Positions 38,995 to 48,065 of a DNA stretch of 64,000 nt are shown here, piece after piece (the first letter of the stretch is position 1; every line of letters begins with the position of its first letter). The translations under genes and the position numbers were made by a program. The notes below the pieces were generated by a model. It did no database searches. It had not been told where the DNA came from and saw only the letters and a program-made list of their open reading frames with translations. This stretch comes from Escherichia coli (GTDB taxonomy: Bacteria > Pseudomonadota > Gammaproteobacteria > Enterobacterales > Enterobacteriaceae), in assembly GCF_036503815.1 (NCBI RefSeq), contig NZ_AP027764.1, forward strand, positions 1 to 64,000, in the 5' to 3' direction.

Positions 38995-40314
38995 ATGTTG
39001 CCGTTTCTGAAAGCGCCAGCTGACGCGCCGTTGATTAGCGATAAACAAGAAATTGATGCCCGTTACCGTTACTGGCGTCGCCATATTCTGCTGACCATCT
39101 GGCTGGGTTACGCACTGTTTTACTTTACGCGTAAAAGTTTTAACGCCGCCGTACCAGAAATTCTTGCCAACGGTGTGCTCAGCCGTAGCGATATCGGCCT
39201 GTTAGCAACTCTGTTTTACATTACCTACGGCGTGTCGAAGTTTGTCTCCGGCATTGTCAGCGACCGCTCAAATGCCCGGTATTTTATGGGGATTGGGCTT
39301 ATCGCCACGGGCATCATCAACATTCTGTTTGGCTTCTCGACGTCGCTATGGGCGTTTGCCATGCTATGGGGGCTGAACGCCTTTTTCCAGGGCTGGGGTT
39401 CACCGGTGTGTGCGCGTCTGTTAACCACCTGGTATTCACGTACTGAGCGCGGGGGGTGGTGGGCATTATGGAACACGGCGCATAACGTCGGCGGCGCACT
39501 CATTCCCATTGTGATGGCAGCGAGCGCGCTGCATTACGGCTGGCGTGCCGGGATGATGATTGCCGGTTGTATGGCGATAGTCGTGGGGATTATTCTCTGC
39601 TGGCGGCTGCGCGATCGCCCGCAGGCGTTAGGTTTACCAGCGGTCGGCGAATGGCGACACGACGCGCTGGAAATCGCTCAACAACAAGAAGGGGCAGGGC
39701 TGACACGTAAAGAGATCCTCACCAAATATGTGTTGCTGAATCCGTATATCTGGCTGCTTTCGTTTTGCTATGTGCTGGTCTATGTGGTCCGGGCGGCGAT
39801 CAACGACTGGGGCAATTTGTATATGTCCGAGACGCTGGGCGTCGATCTGGTCACGGCGAATACGGCAGTGACAATGTTTGAACTGGGCGGATTTATCGGT
39901 GCGCTGGTAGCGGGTTGGGGCTCGGACAAACTCTTTAACGGCAACCGCGGGCCGATGAATTTAATTTTCGCCGCCGGGATTTTGCTGTCCGTCGGCTCGC
40001 TGTGGCTGATGCCATTTGCCAGCTACGTGATGCAGGCAAGCTGCTTCTTCACCATTGGTTTTTTTGTCTTTGGCCCGCAGATGTTAATCGGCATGGCGGC
40101 AGCAGAGTGTTCCCACAAGGAGGCGGCAGGGGCGGCAACGGGGTTTGTCGGCTTGTTTGCTTATCTGGGGGCGTCGCTTGCTGGTTGGCCGCTGGCGAAA
40201 GTACTCGATACCTGGCACTGGAGCGGTTTTTTTGTGGTTATCGCCATTGCCGCCGGGATTTCCGCACTGCTGTTACTGCCCTTTTTGAATGCCCAGACAC
40301 CGCGCGAAGCGTGA
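38995..40314 (+). CDS. uhpC: Glucose-6-phosphate sensor UhpC
   Basis: A 439-aa MFS protein of the organophosphate:phosphate antiporter family that acts as receptor for external glucose-6-phosphate and stimulates UhpB. It has twelve helices with the family signature FYFTRKSFNAAVPEIL near the N-terminus and GWGSPVCARLLTTWYS. A TTG and two ATG codons in a row begin the frame; ATG 38995 is chosen from the AAGG at 38984-38987 and the K-12 length. 9 bp after uhpB. Confidence 0.97.
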   Translation: MLPFLKAPADAPLISDKQEIDARYRYWRRHILLTIWLGYALFYFTRKSFNAAVPEILANGVLSRSDIGLLATLFYITYGVSKFVSGIVSDRSNARYFMGIGLIATGIINILFGFSTSLWAFAMLWGLNAFFQGWGSPVCARLLTTWYSRTERGGWWALWNTAHNVGGALIPIVMAASALHYGWRAGMMIAGCMAIVVGIILCWRLRDRPQALGLPAVGEWRHDALEIAQQQEGAGLTRKEILTKYVLLNPYIWLLSFCYVLVYVVRAAINDWGNLYMSETLGVDLVTANTAVTMFELGGFIGALVAGWGSDKLFNGNRGPMNLIFAAGILLSVGSLWLMPFASYVMQASCFFTIGFFVFGPQMLIGMAAAECSHKEAAGAATGFVGLFAYLGASLAGWPLAKVLDTWHWSGFFVVIAIAAGISALLLLPFLNAQTPREA

Positions 40315-40360
40315 TGCATCTCACTTTTTCACTTCATATCCGGCAAAACTAAGAAATTTT

Positions 40361-40414
40361 CCAGGTTTTGCCTGGACGCTATCTCAGGCCTGATTTGCTG
40401 CTGATTTTTACAAT
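40361..40414 (+). promoter_or_regulatory. uhpT promoter with UhpA sites
   Basis: CCAGGTTTTGCCTGG (40361-40375) and TCAGGCCTGA (40384-40393) are palindromic elements of the type recognised by UhpA, followed by a -10-like TACAAT at 40409-40414. It lies 38 bases before the uhpT start. Confidence 0.7.
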
Positions 40415-40451
40415 GCATACCTCACGCAGGTATTCATTTCAGGAGTAACCC

Positions 40452-41843
40452 ATGCTGGCTTTCTTAAACCAGGTTCGCAAGCCGACCCTGGATCTTCCGC
40501 TCGAAGTGCGGCGCAAAATGTGGTTCAAACCGTTCATGCAATCCTACCTGGTGGTCTTTATCGGCTACCTGACGATGTACCTGATTCGCAAGAACTTTAA
40601 CATCGCGCAGAACGACATGATCTCGACCTACGGCTTGAGCATGACGCAGCTGGGGATGATCGGCCTGGGCTTCTCCATCACTTATGGTGTGGGTAAAACA
40701 CTGGTTTCCTATTACGCCGACGGCAAAAACACCAAACAATTCCTGCCGTTCATGCTGATCTTGTCTGCCATTTGTATGTTGGGCTTCAGTGCCAGTATGG
40801 GCAGCGGCTCGGTTAGTCTGTTCCTGATGATTGCCTTCTACGCCTTAAGCGGCTTTTTCCAGAGTACCGGGGGATCGTGCAGTTACTCCACCATCACCAA
40901 ATGGACGCCGCGTCGTAAGCGCGGGACGTTCCTCGGTTTCTGGAATATTTCTCACAATCTTGGCGGTGCGGGCGCGGCAGGTGTGGCGCTGTTCGGCGCA
41001 AATTACCTGTTTGACGGCCATGTGATCGGCATGTTTATCTTCCCGTCCATCATCGCGTTGATTGTCGGTTTTATCGGCCTGCGTTACGGCAGCGACTCCC
41101 CGGAATCTTATGGCCTCGGCAAAGCTGAAGAACTGTTCGGCGAAGAGATCAGCGAAGAGGACAAAGAGACAGAATCTACCGATATGACCAAGTGGCAGAT
41201 CTTTGTTGAGTATGTGCTGAAAAACAAAGTGATCTGGCTGCTGTGCTTCGCCAACATTTTCCTCTATGTGGTGCGTATTGGTATCGACCAGTGGTCAACC
41301 GTGTATGCGTTCCAGGAACTGAAACTCTCTAAAGCGGTGGCGATTCAGGGCTTTACGCTGTTTGAAGCTGGTGCGCTGGTGGGTACGCTGTTGTGGGGCT
41401 GGCTCTCTGACCTGGCGAACGGTCGCCGTGGCCTGGTGGCCTGCATCGCGCTGGCGCTGATTATCGCCACGCTCGGTGTGTATCAACATGCCAGCAACGA
41501 ATATATCTACCTGGCTTCTCTCTTTGCGTTAGGTTTCCTGGTCTTTGGCCCGCAATTGTTGATTGGTGTGGCTGCTGTTGGCTTTGTACCTAAAAAAGCC
41601 ATTGGCGCTGCCGATGGTATTAAAGGCACCTTCGCTTACCTGATTGGTGACAGCTTTGCCAAGTTAGGGCTGGGGATGATTGCCGATGGGACGCCGGTAT
41701 TCGGCCTTACCGGCTGGGCAGGCACCTTTGCCGCACTGGATATCGCCGCGATTGGTTGTATCTGCCTGATGGCGATAGTGGCGGTGATGGAAGAACGCAA
41801 AATCCGCCGCGAGAAAAAAATTCAGCAGTTGACAGTGGCATAA
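40452..41843 (+). CDS. uhpT: Hexose-6-phosphate:phosphate antiporter UhpT
   Basis: A 463-aa MFS organophosphate antiporter importing glucose-6-phosphate and related sugar phosphates; also the entry route of fosfomycin. Twelve helices; the essential arginine is in [18 protein letters not shown] (near residue 46), and [20 protein letters not shown] is characteristic. Induced by UhpABC through the sites upstream. RBS AGGAG is present. A strong terminator follows. Confidence 0.98.
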
Positions 41844-41861
41844 ACGTAACTGGTGACTTTT

Positions 41862-41888
41862 GCCCGGCATGACGCCGGGCTTTTTTTT
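41862..41888. terminator. Terminator between uhpT and ade
   Basis: GCCCGGC / GCCGGGC with loop ATGAC, followed by eight Ts. Located between convergent uhpT and ade; serves uhpT. Confidence 0.93.
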
Positions 41889-41889
41889 A

Positions 41890-43656
41890 TTATTCCGTGA
41901 CTTCCAGCGTGGTGAAGGCAAACTTCTCGCCATCAAACAGCCCCTGACTGGTTAGTTTCAGCGCGGGGATCACTGGCAGGGAAAGAAACGCCATCTGAAT
42001 AAACGGCTCATCCGGTAACGGACCACATTCACGGGCGGCGGCTTTCAAGGCGTCAATTTGCTCCGCCAGTGACTGCGCCGTGTCGGTGCTCATTAGCCCG
42101 GCAATGGGCAACGGCAGATGACTTTGTACCTGGCCGTTACGTACTACGCATAGTCCGCCGCCATCCTGAATCACCTGATTGACCGCCAGCGCCATCTCTT
42201 CGGCACTACGACCGATCACCACAATATTATGGCTGTCATGGCTGACCGTCGCAGCCAGCGCGCCTTCATTCAGGCCAAAACCGCCGAGCAAACCACAGGC
42301 TGGAGCCAGTCTTTTCCCGTAACGCTCAAGTACGGCAATAAAGCACACATCATCGCGATCAAAACCATTTTCGCTGTAGACGCTAGAGCGGGAGTGCGTA
42401 ATCAATTCGTTATGGATGACGTCAATGACCCGATAGCGTTTTCCAGGCGTAAATTGCAGGGCAAAGTCGCTGGCGGAAACTGGCTGGCGGGCAATGGTAT
42501 TGCCATACGGCGGAGCGGATTGTGCCAGTCTCGCTGACTCTTCCGCTTGTAAGGTTTGTGCATCAATCGGTTCGCCTTTCACCAGTACCTGCTGCACCGT
42601 GACCTTACGCGCATCGCTCAACAGGACGATATCCGCCTGCTTGCCGGGTGCCAGTAAGCCGAGATGATTCAGACCAAAATGGCGTGCTGTCGACCAGCTG
42701 GCGACGCGATATGCCACATGCAGCGGCACATTGTGTTGTTCGATCAGGCGACGAATTAAGGCATCGATATGTCCTTCATGGGCGATCTCCCACGGGTTAC
42801 GGTCATCGGTGCAGAGCATACATTGCGGGCTGTTAAATTCGTTGATCAACGGTGCCAGTGCGTTGAGATTGCGGGCAGCGGACCCTTCGCGGATCATCAA
42901 CGACATGCCGAGTTGTAACTTCCGGCGACCTTCTTCCAGCAGATAACTTTCGTGGCAGTTTTCAATACCCGCAGCAATATAGGCATTAAGTTCTTTACCG
43001 CTCAAACCCGGGCAGTGACCGTCCAGCGTCAGGTGGCGAAATGCGTCCAGTTTATCGAGCAGCGCATTCTGTCCGCTAATTACGCCAGGGTAATCCATCA
43101 TTTCAGCAAGGCCGGTAACCTGCGGATGGTCACGCCAGGCGAGCATCTGTTCAAGTGTAAAACTGGCACCGTTAACATCGCAGCCTTCCAGGGCAGGTAC
43201 GCAAGAACTGACCTGCAAATACTGGTTTTGCCTTGCCTGTTCGGCACAGCGGGCAAACCAGGCGAATCCGGCTTCGCCCATCACGTTGACGATTTCATGG
43301 GGGTCGCAAATAACAGTCGTCAGGCCGCGCGGCAGGGTGGCGGTTTCAAAAGTAACCGGCGTCATCATGCTGGATTCAATATGCAGGTGAGCATCAATAA
43401 ACCCTGGCACCGCCGTTGCGCCGCGTGCATCAATCCGCTGCAAAGCCGGAGCGTCAGCATATTCTGCGCCAACACCGGCAATGTGACGTCCTTTAATCAC
43501 AATTGGCCCGGAAATTTCTCCACCATTGATCAGATCGAGAATAGAGACATTATCAATAATATAATCGGCAACAGCGTCGCCACGGGAAACGGCTAACAAT
43601 TCCTGGTATTCAACCCGGCTAATGTGATGAAATTTATGGTTAATGGAATTATTCAT
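41890..43656 (-). CDS. ade: Adenine deaminase
   Basis: A 588-aa amidohydrolase-superfamily enzyme converting adenine to hypoxanthine. Metal-ligand motif is GFIDAHLHIESS near residue 95; further motifs are CDPHEIVNV, LDGHCPGL and CTDDRNPWEIAHEGHID. The length equals K-12 Ade, which is silenced by H-NS there. The divergent AT-rich spacer to adeQ (174 bp) would suit H-NS binding. Convergent with uhpT. Confidence 0.97.
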   Translation of the reverse strand: MNNSINHKFHHISRVEYQELLAVSRGDAVADYIIDNVSILDLINGGEISGPIVIKGRHIAGVGAEYADAPALQRIDARGATAVPGFIDAHLHIESSMMTPVTFETATLPRGLTTVICDPHEIVNVMGEAGFAWFARCAEQARQNQYLQVSSCVPALEGCDVNGASFTLEQMLAWRDHPQVTGLAEMMDYPGVISGQNALLDKLDAFRHLTLDGHCPGLSGKELNAYIAAGIENCHESYLLEEGRRKLQLGMSLMIREGSAARNLNALAPLINEFNSPQCMLCTDDRNPWEIAHEGHIDALIRRLIEQHNVPLHVAYRVASWSTARHFGLNHLGLLAPGKQADIVLLSDARKVTVQQVLVKGEPIDAQTLQAEESARLAQSAPPYGNTIARQPVSASDFALQFTPGKRYRVIDVIHNELITHSRSSVYSENGFDRDDVCFIAVLERYGKRLAPACGLLGGFGLNEGALAATVSHDSHNIVVIGRSAEEMALAVNQVIQDGGGLCVVRNGQVQSHLPLPIAGLMSTDTAQSLAEQIDALKAAARECGPLPDEPFIQMAFLSLPVIPALKLTSQGLFDGEKFAFTTLEVTE

Positions 43657-43830
43657 ATTTTTCTCATTTTGATTTTATCAATTTGATTATTATTTATCAT
43701 AAAGAAACGTCGCGAGATTATTAAAGAATATCCATTAATGCGCAATTGAAATGTGATAATTATCACTGAACCGTTGTTGTCATTTGTTTTACAAAAGCAA
43801 GGGATTAAATCTCCTCCAATGGACAAAAAA

Positions 43831-45165
43831 ATGAATAATGACAATACCGATTACGTGAGTAATGAATCAGGGACGCTTTCGCGATTATTTAAACTACCTC
43901 AGCATGGGACCACCGTCCGCACAGAATTGATTGCGGGGATGACCACTTTTTTAACCATGGTGTACATCGTTTTTGTGAACCCGCAAATCCTCGGCGCGGC
44001 ACAAATGGACCCGAAAGTGGTGTTTGTTACCACCTGTTTGATTGCCGGTATCGGCAGTATTGCGATGGGGATATTTGCTAACTTACCCGTGGCGCTGGCT
44101 CCGGCAATGGGACTGAACGCCTTCTTTGCGTTCGTGGTCGTGGGGGCGATGGGTATCTCCTGGCAGACCGGGATGGGCGCAATATTCTGGGGCGCAATTG
44201 GGCTATTTTTGCTCACGCTGTTTCGCATCCGGTACTGGATGATCTCCAACATTCCATTAAGTTTACGTATTGGTATCACTAGCGGAATCGGATTATTTAT
44301 CGCCTTAATGGGGTTAAAAAATACTGGTGTTATTGTCGCCAATAAAGACACCCTGGTGATGATTGGTGATTTAAGTTCTCACGGTGTGTTGTTAGGTATA
44401 TTAGGGTTTTTTATTATAACCGTGTTGTCATCTCGTCATTTTCATGCCGCGGTGCTGGTCTCTATTGTGGTGACGTCTTGCTGTGGATTATTTTTCGGTG
44501 ATGTTCAATTTAGCGGCGTCTATTCCATTCCGCCTGATATTAGCGGCGTCATTGGTGAAGTGGATTTGAGTGGCGCATTATCACTTGAACTCGCTGGTAT
44601 CATTTTCTCCTTTATGCTGATCAACCTATTTGATTCATCAGGAACATTAATCGGTGTAACTGATAAAGCTGGCTTAATAGATAGTAACGGTAAATTCCCC
44701 AATATGAATAAGGCGCTGTATGTTGATAGCGTCAGTTCGGTGGCAGGCGCATTTATCGGTACCTCGTCTGTTACTGCCTATATTGAAAGTACTTCTGGTG
44801 TGGCAGTCGGTGGTCGCACGGGGCTAACGGCTGTCGTGGTCGGCGTTATGTTCCTGTTAGTTATGTTTTTCTCGCCGCTGGTGGCAATGGTCCCTCCTTA
44901 CGCCACCGCCGGAGCGTTAATCTTTGTTGGCGTGCTGATGACCTCAAGCCTGGCGCGCGTTAACTGGGATGATTTTACCGAATCAGTACCTGCATTTATT
45001 ACCACGGTGATGATGCCCTTTACTTTCTCGATCACCGAAGGGATTGCACTCGGCTTTATGTCGTACTGCATCATGAAAGTGTGCACCGGGCGCTGGCGCG
45101 ATCTGAACCTGTGTGTGGTGGTGGTCGCTGCTCTGTTTGCACTGAAGATTATTCTGGTGGATTAG
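43831..45165 (+). CDS. adeQ: Adenine permease AdeQ
   Basis: A 444-aa NCS2/AzgA-family purine permease with about 12-14 transmembrane segments. Family motifs include FVNPQILGAAQMD, PAMGLNAFFAFV and GTSSVTAYIESTSGVAVGGRTGLTAVV. High-affinity adenine transport is known for K-12 AdeQ (YicO). It is divergent from adenine deaminase, forming an adenine-use pair. ATG 43831 (MNNDNTDYV) gives the K-12 length; an ATG at 43819 four codons upstream cannot be excluded. Confidence 0.95.
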   Translation: MNNDNTDYVSNESGTLSRLFKLPQHGTTVRTELIAGMTTFLTMVYIVFVNPQILGAAQMDPKVVFVTTCLIAGIGSIAMGIFANLPVALAPAMGLNAFFAFVVVGAMGISWQTGMGAIFWGAIGLFLLTLFRIRYWMISNIPLSLRIGITSGIGLFIALMGLKNTGVIVANKDTLVMIGDLSSHGVLLGILGFFIITVLSSRHFHAAVLVSIVVTSCCGLFFGDVQFSGVYSIPPDISGVIGEVDLSGALSLELAGIIFSFMLINLFDSSGTLIGVTDKAGLIDSNGKFPNMNKALYVDSVSSVAGAFIGTSSVTAYIESTSGVAVGGRTGLTAVVVGVMFLLVMFFSPLVAMVPPYATAGALIFVGVLMTSSLARVNWDDFTESVPAFITTVMMPFTFSITEGIALGFMSYCIMKVCTGRWRDLNLCVVVVAALFALKIILVD

Positions 45166-45187
45166 TAACTGGCGAGGGTTTCCAGAT

Positions 45188-45222
45188 ATCATGAGTTCTG
45201 ATTACGCAGGAGAACTCATGAT
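45188..45222 (+). promoter_or_regulatory. Hairpin sequestering the yicN start
   Basis: A perfect 12-bp inverted repeat, ATCATGAGTTCT (45188-45199) and AGAACTCATGAT (45211-45222), with an 11-base loop. The second arm contains the yicN ATG (45218-45220) and part of the AGGAG ribosome binding site sits at the loop edge. In the mRNA this would hide the start codon. Confidence 0.65.
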
Positions 45223-45670
45223 CTGGATAATGCTCGCCACGCTGGCTGTAGTGTTTGTAATTGGTTTTCGGGTGCTGACATCCGGGGCCAGAAAAGCGAT
45301 TCGCCGTCTCAGCGATCGGCTGAATATCGATGTCGTACCCGTGGAGTCGATGGTCGATCAAATGGGAAAGTCAGCCGGTGACGAATTTTTACGTTATTTG
45401 CATCGCCCGGATGAGTCGCACCTGCAAAACGCCGCGCAGGTGTTGCTCATCTGGCAAATTGTCATTGTCGATGGAAGCGAACAGAACCTGCTGCAATGGC
45501 ATCGGATTTTACAAAAAGCCCGTCTTGCCGCGCCGATTACCGATGCTCAGGTCAGGCTGGCGCTGGGTTTTCTGCGCGAAACCGAACCTGAAATGCAGGA
45601 TATTAATGCTTTTCAGATGCGCTATAACGCATTCTTTCAGCCTGCTGAGGGCGTTCACTGGCTGCATTAA
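45218..45670 (+). CDS. yicN: DUF1198 protein YicN
   Basis: A 150-aa protein of unknown function. It has one N-terminal membrane segment, MIWIMLATLAVVFVIGFRVL, followed by a basic, hydrophilic helical domain. Start at 45218 has AGGAG 5 bases upstream and gives the K-12 length; an upstream ATG at 45191 exists but lies within the first arm of the start-sequestering hairpin. It is 52 bp after adeQ on the same strand, perhaps co-transcribed. Confidence 0.9.
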   Translation: MIWIMLATLAVVFVIGFRVLTSGARKAIRRLSDRLNIDVVPVESMVDQMGKSAGDEFLRYLHRPDESHLQNAAQVLLIWQIVIVDGSEQNLLQWHRILQKARLAAPITDAQVRLALGFLRETEPEMQDINAFQMRYNAFFQPAEGVHWLH

Positions 45671-45717
45671 AACCGTTTCGTCTTATTAGCCTACAGACCG
45701 CGCCTGAGCTGGTGGGT

Positions 45718-45746
45718 GGATAAGGCGTGCACGCCGCATCCGGCAT
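45718..45746. repeat. REP element after yicN
   Basis: GGATAAGGCGTGCACGCCGC followed by ATCCGGCAT is a canonical REP sequence, located between yicN and the antitoxin gene (convergent). Confidence 0.8.
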
Positions 45747-45785
45747 CGGAACTGACAGTAGGTGAACGCATTATCTACGTTCTAT

Positions 45786-46109
45786 TTACAGCAGCACCTC
45801 CAGCCCGTGTTTTTGCACAATGCTGAGCAGTTTTAATGAAATGCCATTGGGGCGTTTAGCGCCACTTTCCCATTTTTGTACAGTTGAAACGCTGGTATTG
45901 AGATAGTGAGCGAAGACGGGCTGACTCACTTTTAATTTTTCCCGCAGTGCTTTTATCTCAACAGGTTGTAAGTCTTGCACGCTGGTCAGGCAGGCTTTGT
46001 CAAAAGTACGCATCGTTTCGGCAGAAATAGCATCGACGCTGGACAATCCAGCCGCTGCGCTGTGAATAGCCTCAAATGCAGGACTTTTAAATTTAGTTTT
46101 TGCAGTCAT
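45786..46109 (-). CDS. HigA-type antitoxin (Xre family)
   Basis: A 107-aa DNA-binding antitoxin. The C-terminal half is an Xre helix-turn-helix (about 55-100: VEIKALREKLKVSQPVFAHYLN followed by STVQKWESGAKRP). It would neutralise the toxin encoded just upstream and autorepress the operon. Overlaps the toxin gene by 17 bp, toxin first, the order of higBA-like systems. Specific E. coli name not assigned. Confidence 0.88.
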   Translation of the reverse strand: MTAKTKFKSPAFEAIHSAAAGLSSVDAISAETMRTFDKACLTSVQDLQPVEIKALREKLKVSQPVFAHYLNTSVSTVQKWESGAKRPNGISLKLLSIVQKHGLEVLL

Positions 46110-46452
46110 AGCAGATCTCTGTCAGTTCTTTAGTGTTAATCATTGCTGTTAGTTGGGCTTTCGTCAGGAAGGCATAATGCTTTGCAAGTTCACGAAACCC
46201 AGCCAGTTCCTGACTATTGATGTTCGACATATCCTGTTTTGCATATAAAAACGTGTAAAACCAATTGCTTCCCCCTTTTGCCAGAATAATTGCACGCTCA
46301 CGATTTTGGTGAAGGCGCTTTTTAAAAACGCCACCACCAAGTGCATCAGCTTTACCTTGCTCCGTTTCTAAAATGGCCCGGCACAACTCTTCATCTGTTA
46401 TTGCATGAGACCTGGCTCCCCTTGCAAACCATTTGGTTTTAAATACGCGCAT
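46093..46452 (-). CDS. HigB/RelE-family toxin
   Basis: A 119-aa basic protein resembling the RelE/HigB-type DUF1044 toxins that cleave mRNA on ribosomes. The typical core is GGGVFKKRLHQNRERAIILA with KGGSNWFYTFLYAKQDMSNI, i.e. K-x-R then R...GG-x-x-x-x-Y-x-F. First gene of the module, with an inverted repeat operator just upstream (46472-46500). Activity is inferred from the family and pairing with an Xre antitoxin. Confidence 0.85.
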   Translation of the reverse strand: MRVFKTKWFARGARSHAITDEELCRAILETEQGKADALGGGVFKKRLHQNRERAIILAKGGSNWFYTFLYAKQDMSNINSQELAGFRELAKHYAFLTKAQLTAMINTKELTEICYDCKN

Positions 46453-46471
46453 ATCGTTGAGGTCCTGTTAT

Positions 46472-46500
46472 TAAAGTATATCACCAAGTGCAATACTTTA
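46472..46500. promoter_or_regulatory. Operator palindrome of the toxin-antitoxin operon
   Basis: TAAAGTAT (46472-46479) and ATACTTTA (46493-46500) are perfect 8-bp inverted arms, 13 bases apart, about 20 bases before the toxin start. Size and position fit an autoregulatory antitoxin binding site. Confidence 0.7.
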
Positions 46501-46679
46501 TCCCTTATTCCCAACCCAATCGCGAAAATGCATATCAGCTTGCCCTATGATTTTTATTTCTTCGAGCAGCCTCGAACTTTTCCCACAACACCGTAAAAGT
46601 TGCAAAAACGTTAAATGTGTCACACATTTCAGTGTTAAAGTGGTCAGCTTTTCCTCTGAAACATGCCACGGGTAACACC

Positions 46680-47864
46680 ATGAGTGAATTTATTGCCGAA
46701 AACCGCGGCGCGGATGCCATCATCCGACCGAACTGGTCCGCCGTTTTCTCGGTAGCGTTTTGCGTCGCCTGCCTGATTATCGTTGAGTTTTTGCCCGTCA
46801 GTTTGTTGACGCCAATGGCCCAGGATTTAGGTATTTCGGAAGGGGTTGCCGGGCAATCGGTGACCGTGACCGCTTTTGTGGCAATGTTTGCCAGTTTGTT
46901 TATTACCCAGACAATTCAGGCCACTGACCGCCGCTACGTTGTTATTTTGTTTGCCGTTTTGCTGACGCTCTCCTGCTTGCTGGTTTCCTTTGCCAACTCA
47001 TTCAATTTGCTTTTAATCGGTCGTGCCTGTCTGGGGTTGGCACTCGGCGGGTTCTGGGCGATGTCGGCGTCGCTGACCATGCGTCTGGTACCAGCGCGTA
47101 AGGTGCCGAAGGCGCTGTCGGTGATCTTCGGCGCGGTTTCTATTGCGCTGGTGATAGCCGCACCGTTGGGTAGCTTTTTAGGTGAGCTTATCGGTTGGCG
47201 CAATGTCTTTAATGCGGCGGCGGTGATGGGCGTGCTGTGTATTATCTGGATTATCAAATCATTGCCTTCGCTGCCTGGCGAACCCTCGCATCAGAAGCAA
47301 AATACTTTCCGCTTATTACAGCGTTCGGGCGTGATGGCCGGGATGATCGCCATCTTCATGTCTTTCGCCGGGCAGTTTGCTTTCTTCACGTATATTCGCC
47401 CGGTGTATATGAACCTGGCGGGATTCAGCGTGGATGGCTTAACGCTGGTGCTGTTGAGTTTTGGTATCGCCAGCTTTATCGGCACGTCGCTTTCGTCGTT
47501 CATTCTTAAACATTCGGTAAAACTGGCCTTAGCAGGTGCGCCGTTAATGCTGGCTCTGAGTGCGTTGGTGCTGACGTTGTGGGGAAGCGATAAAATCGTG
47601 GCGACCGGCGTTGCGATTATCTGGGGGCTGACTTTTGCTTTAATTCCCGTTGGCTGGTCAACGTGGATCACTCGCTCACTGGCCGATCAGGCAGAAAAAG
47701 CCGGGTCTATTCAAGTGGCGGTTATTCAGCTTGCTAATACTTGTGGCGCAGCAATCGGCGGTTATGCGTTGGATAATATTGGTCTGACTTCGCCGCTGAT
47801 GTTGTCCGGCACATTGATGTTGCTTACCGCGCTGTTAGTCACCGCAAAGGTGAAAATGAAGTAA
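46680..47864 (+). CDS. nepI: Purine ribonucleoside efflux transporter NepI
   Basis: A 394-aa MFS (DHA1) exporter with twelve helices; K-12 NepI exports inosine and other purine nucleosides. Start at ATG 46680 (MSEFIAENRGAD). Last backbone gene before the island: in K-12 it is followed by yicS/nlpA, here by a 201-bp spacer and the air gene. Confidence 0.95.
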   Translation: MSEFIAENRGADAIIRPNWSAVFSVAFCVACLIIVEFLPVSLLTPMAQDLGISEGVAGQSVTVTAFVAMFASLFITQTIQATDRRYVVILFAVLLTLSCLLVSFANSFNLLLIGRACLGLALGGFWAMSASLTMRLVPARKVPKALSVIFGAVSIALVIAAPLGSFLGELIGWRNVFNAAAVMGVLCIIWIIKSLPSLPGEPSHQKQNTFRLLQRSGVMAGMIAIFMSFAGQFAFFTYIRPVYMNLAGFSVDGLTLVLLSFGIASFIGTSLSSFILKHSVKLALAGAPLMLALSALVLTLWGSDKIVATGVAIIWGLTFALIPVGWSTWITRSLADQAEKAGSIQVAVIQLANTCGAAIGGYALDNIGLTSPLMLSGTLMLLTALLVTAKVKMK

Positions 47865-48065
47865 CGTATTTACAGGAGGGGTTACTGCTGTGGTGGGAAC
47901 ACTCTCCTGTTCTTCCCCTGATAACCATTGATCAGGCATTGTTCTTATCTTGTTGTTATTTCCATTCTTCCGCCTGTATTCATCATTTGCTAATCATGAA
48001 TCATCATTTTCCCTCATGTTAAAGAAAGGTCATTTAATCTGAACGCATAGCGACAGGGATGACAA

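Noticed and set aside
42952..43596. 214-codon plus-strand frame opposite ade
   Set aside because: Lies wholly within the conserved 588-aa adenine deaminase gene on the other strand, with no recognisable domain.
47865..48065. Search for tRNA or attachment site at the nepI-air junction
   Set aside because: No tRNA-like cloverleaf, CCA end or direct repeat could be recognised there; selC was not found anywhere in the window.
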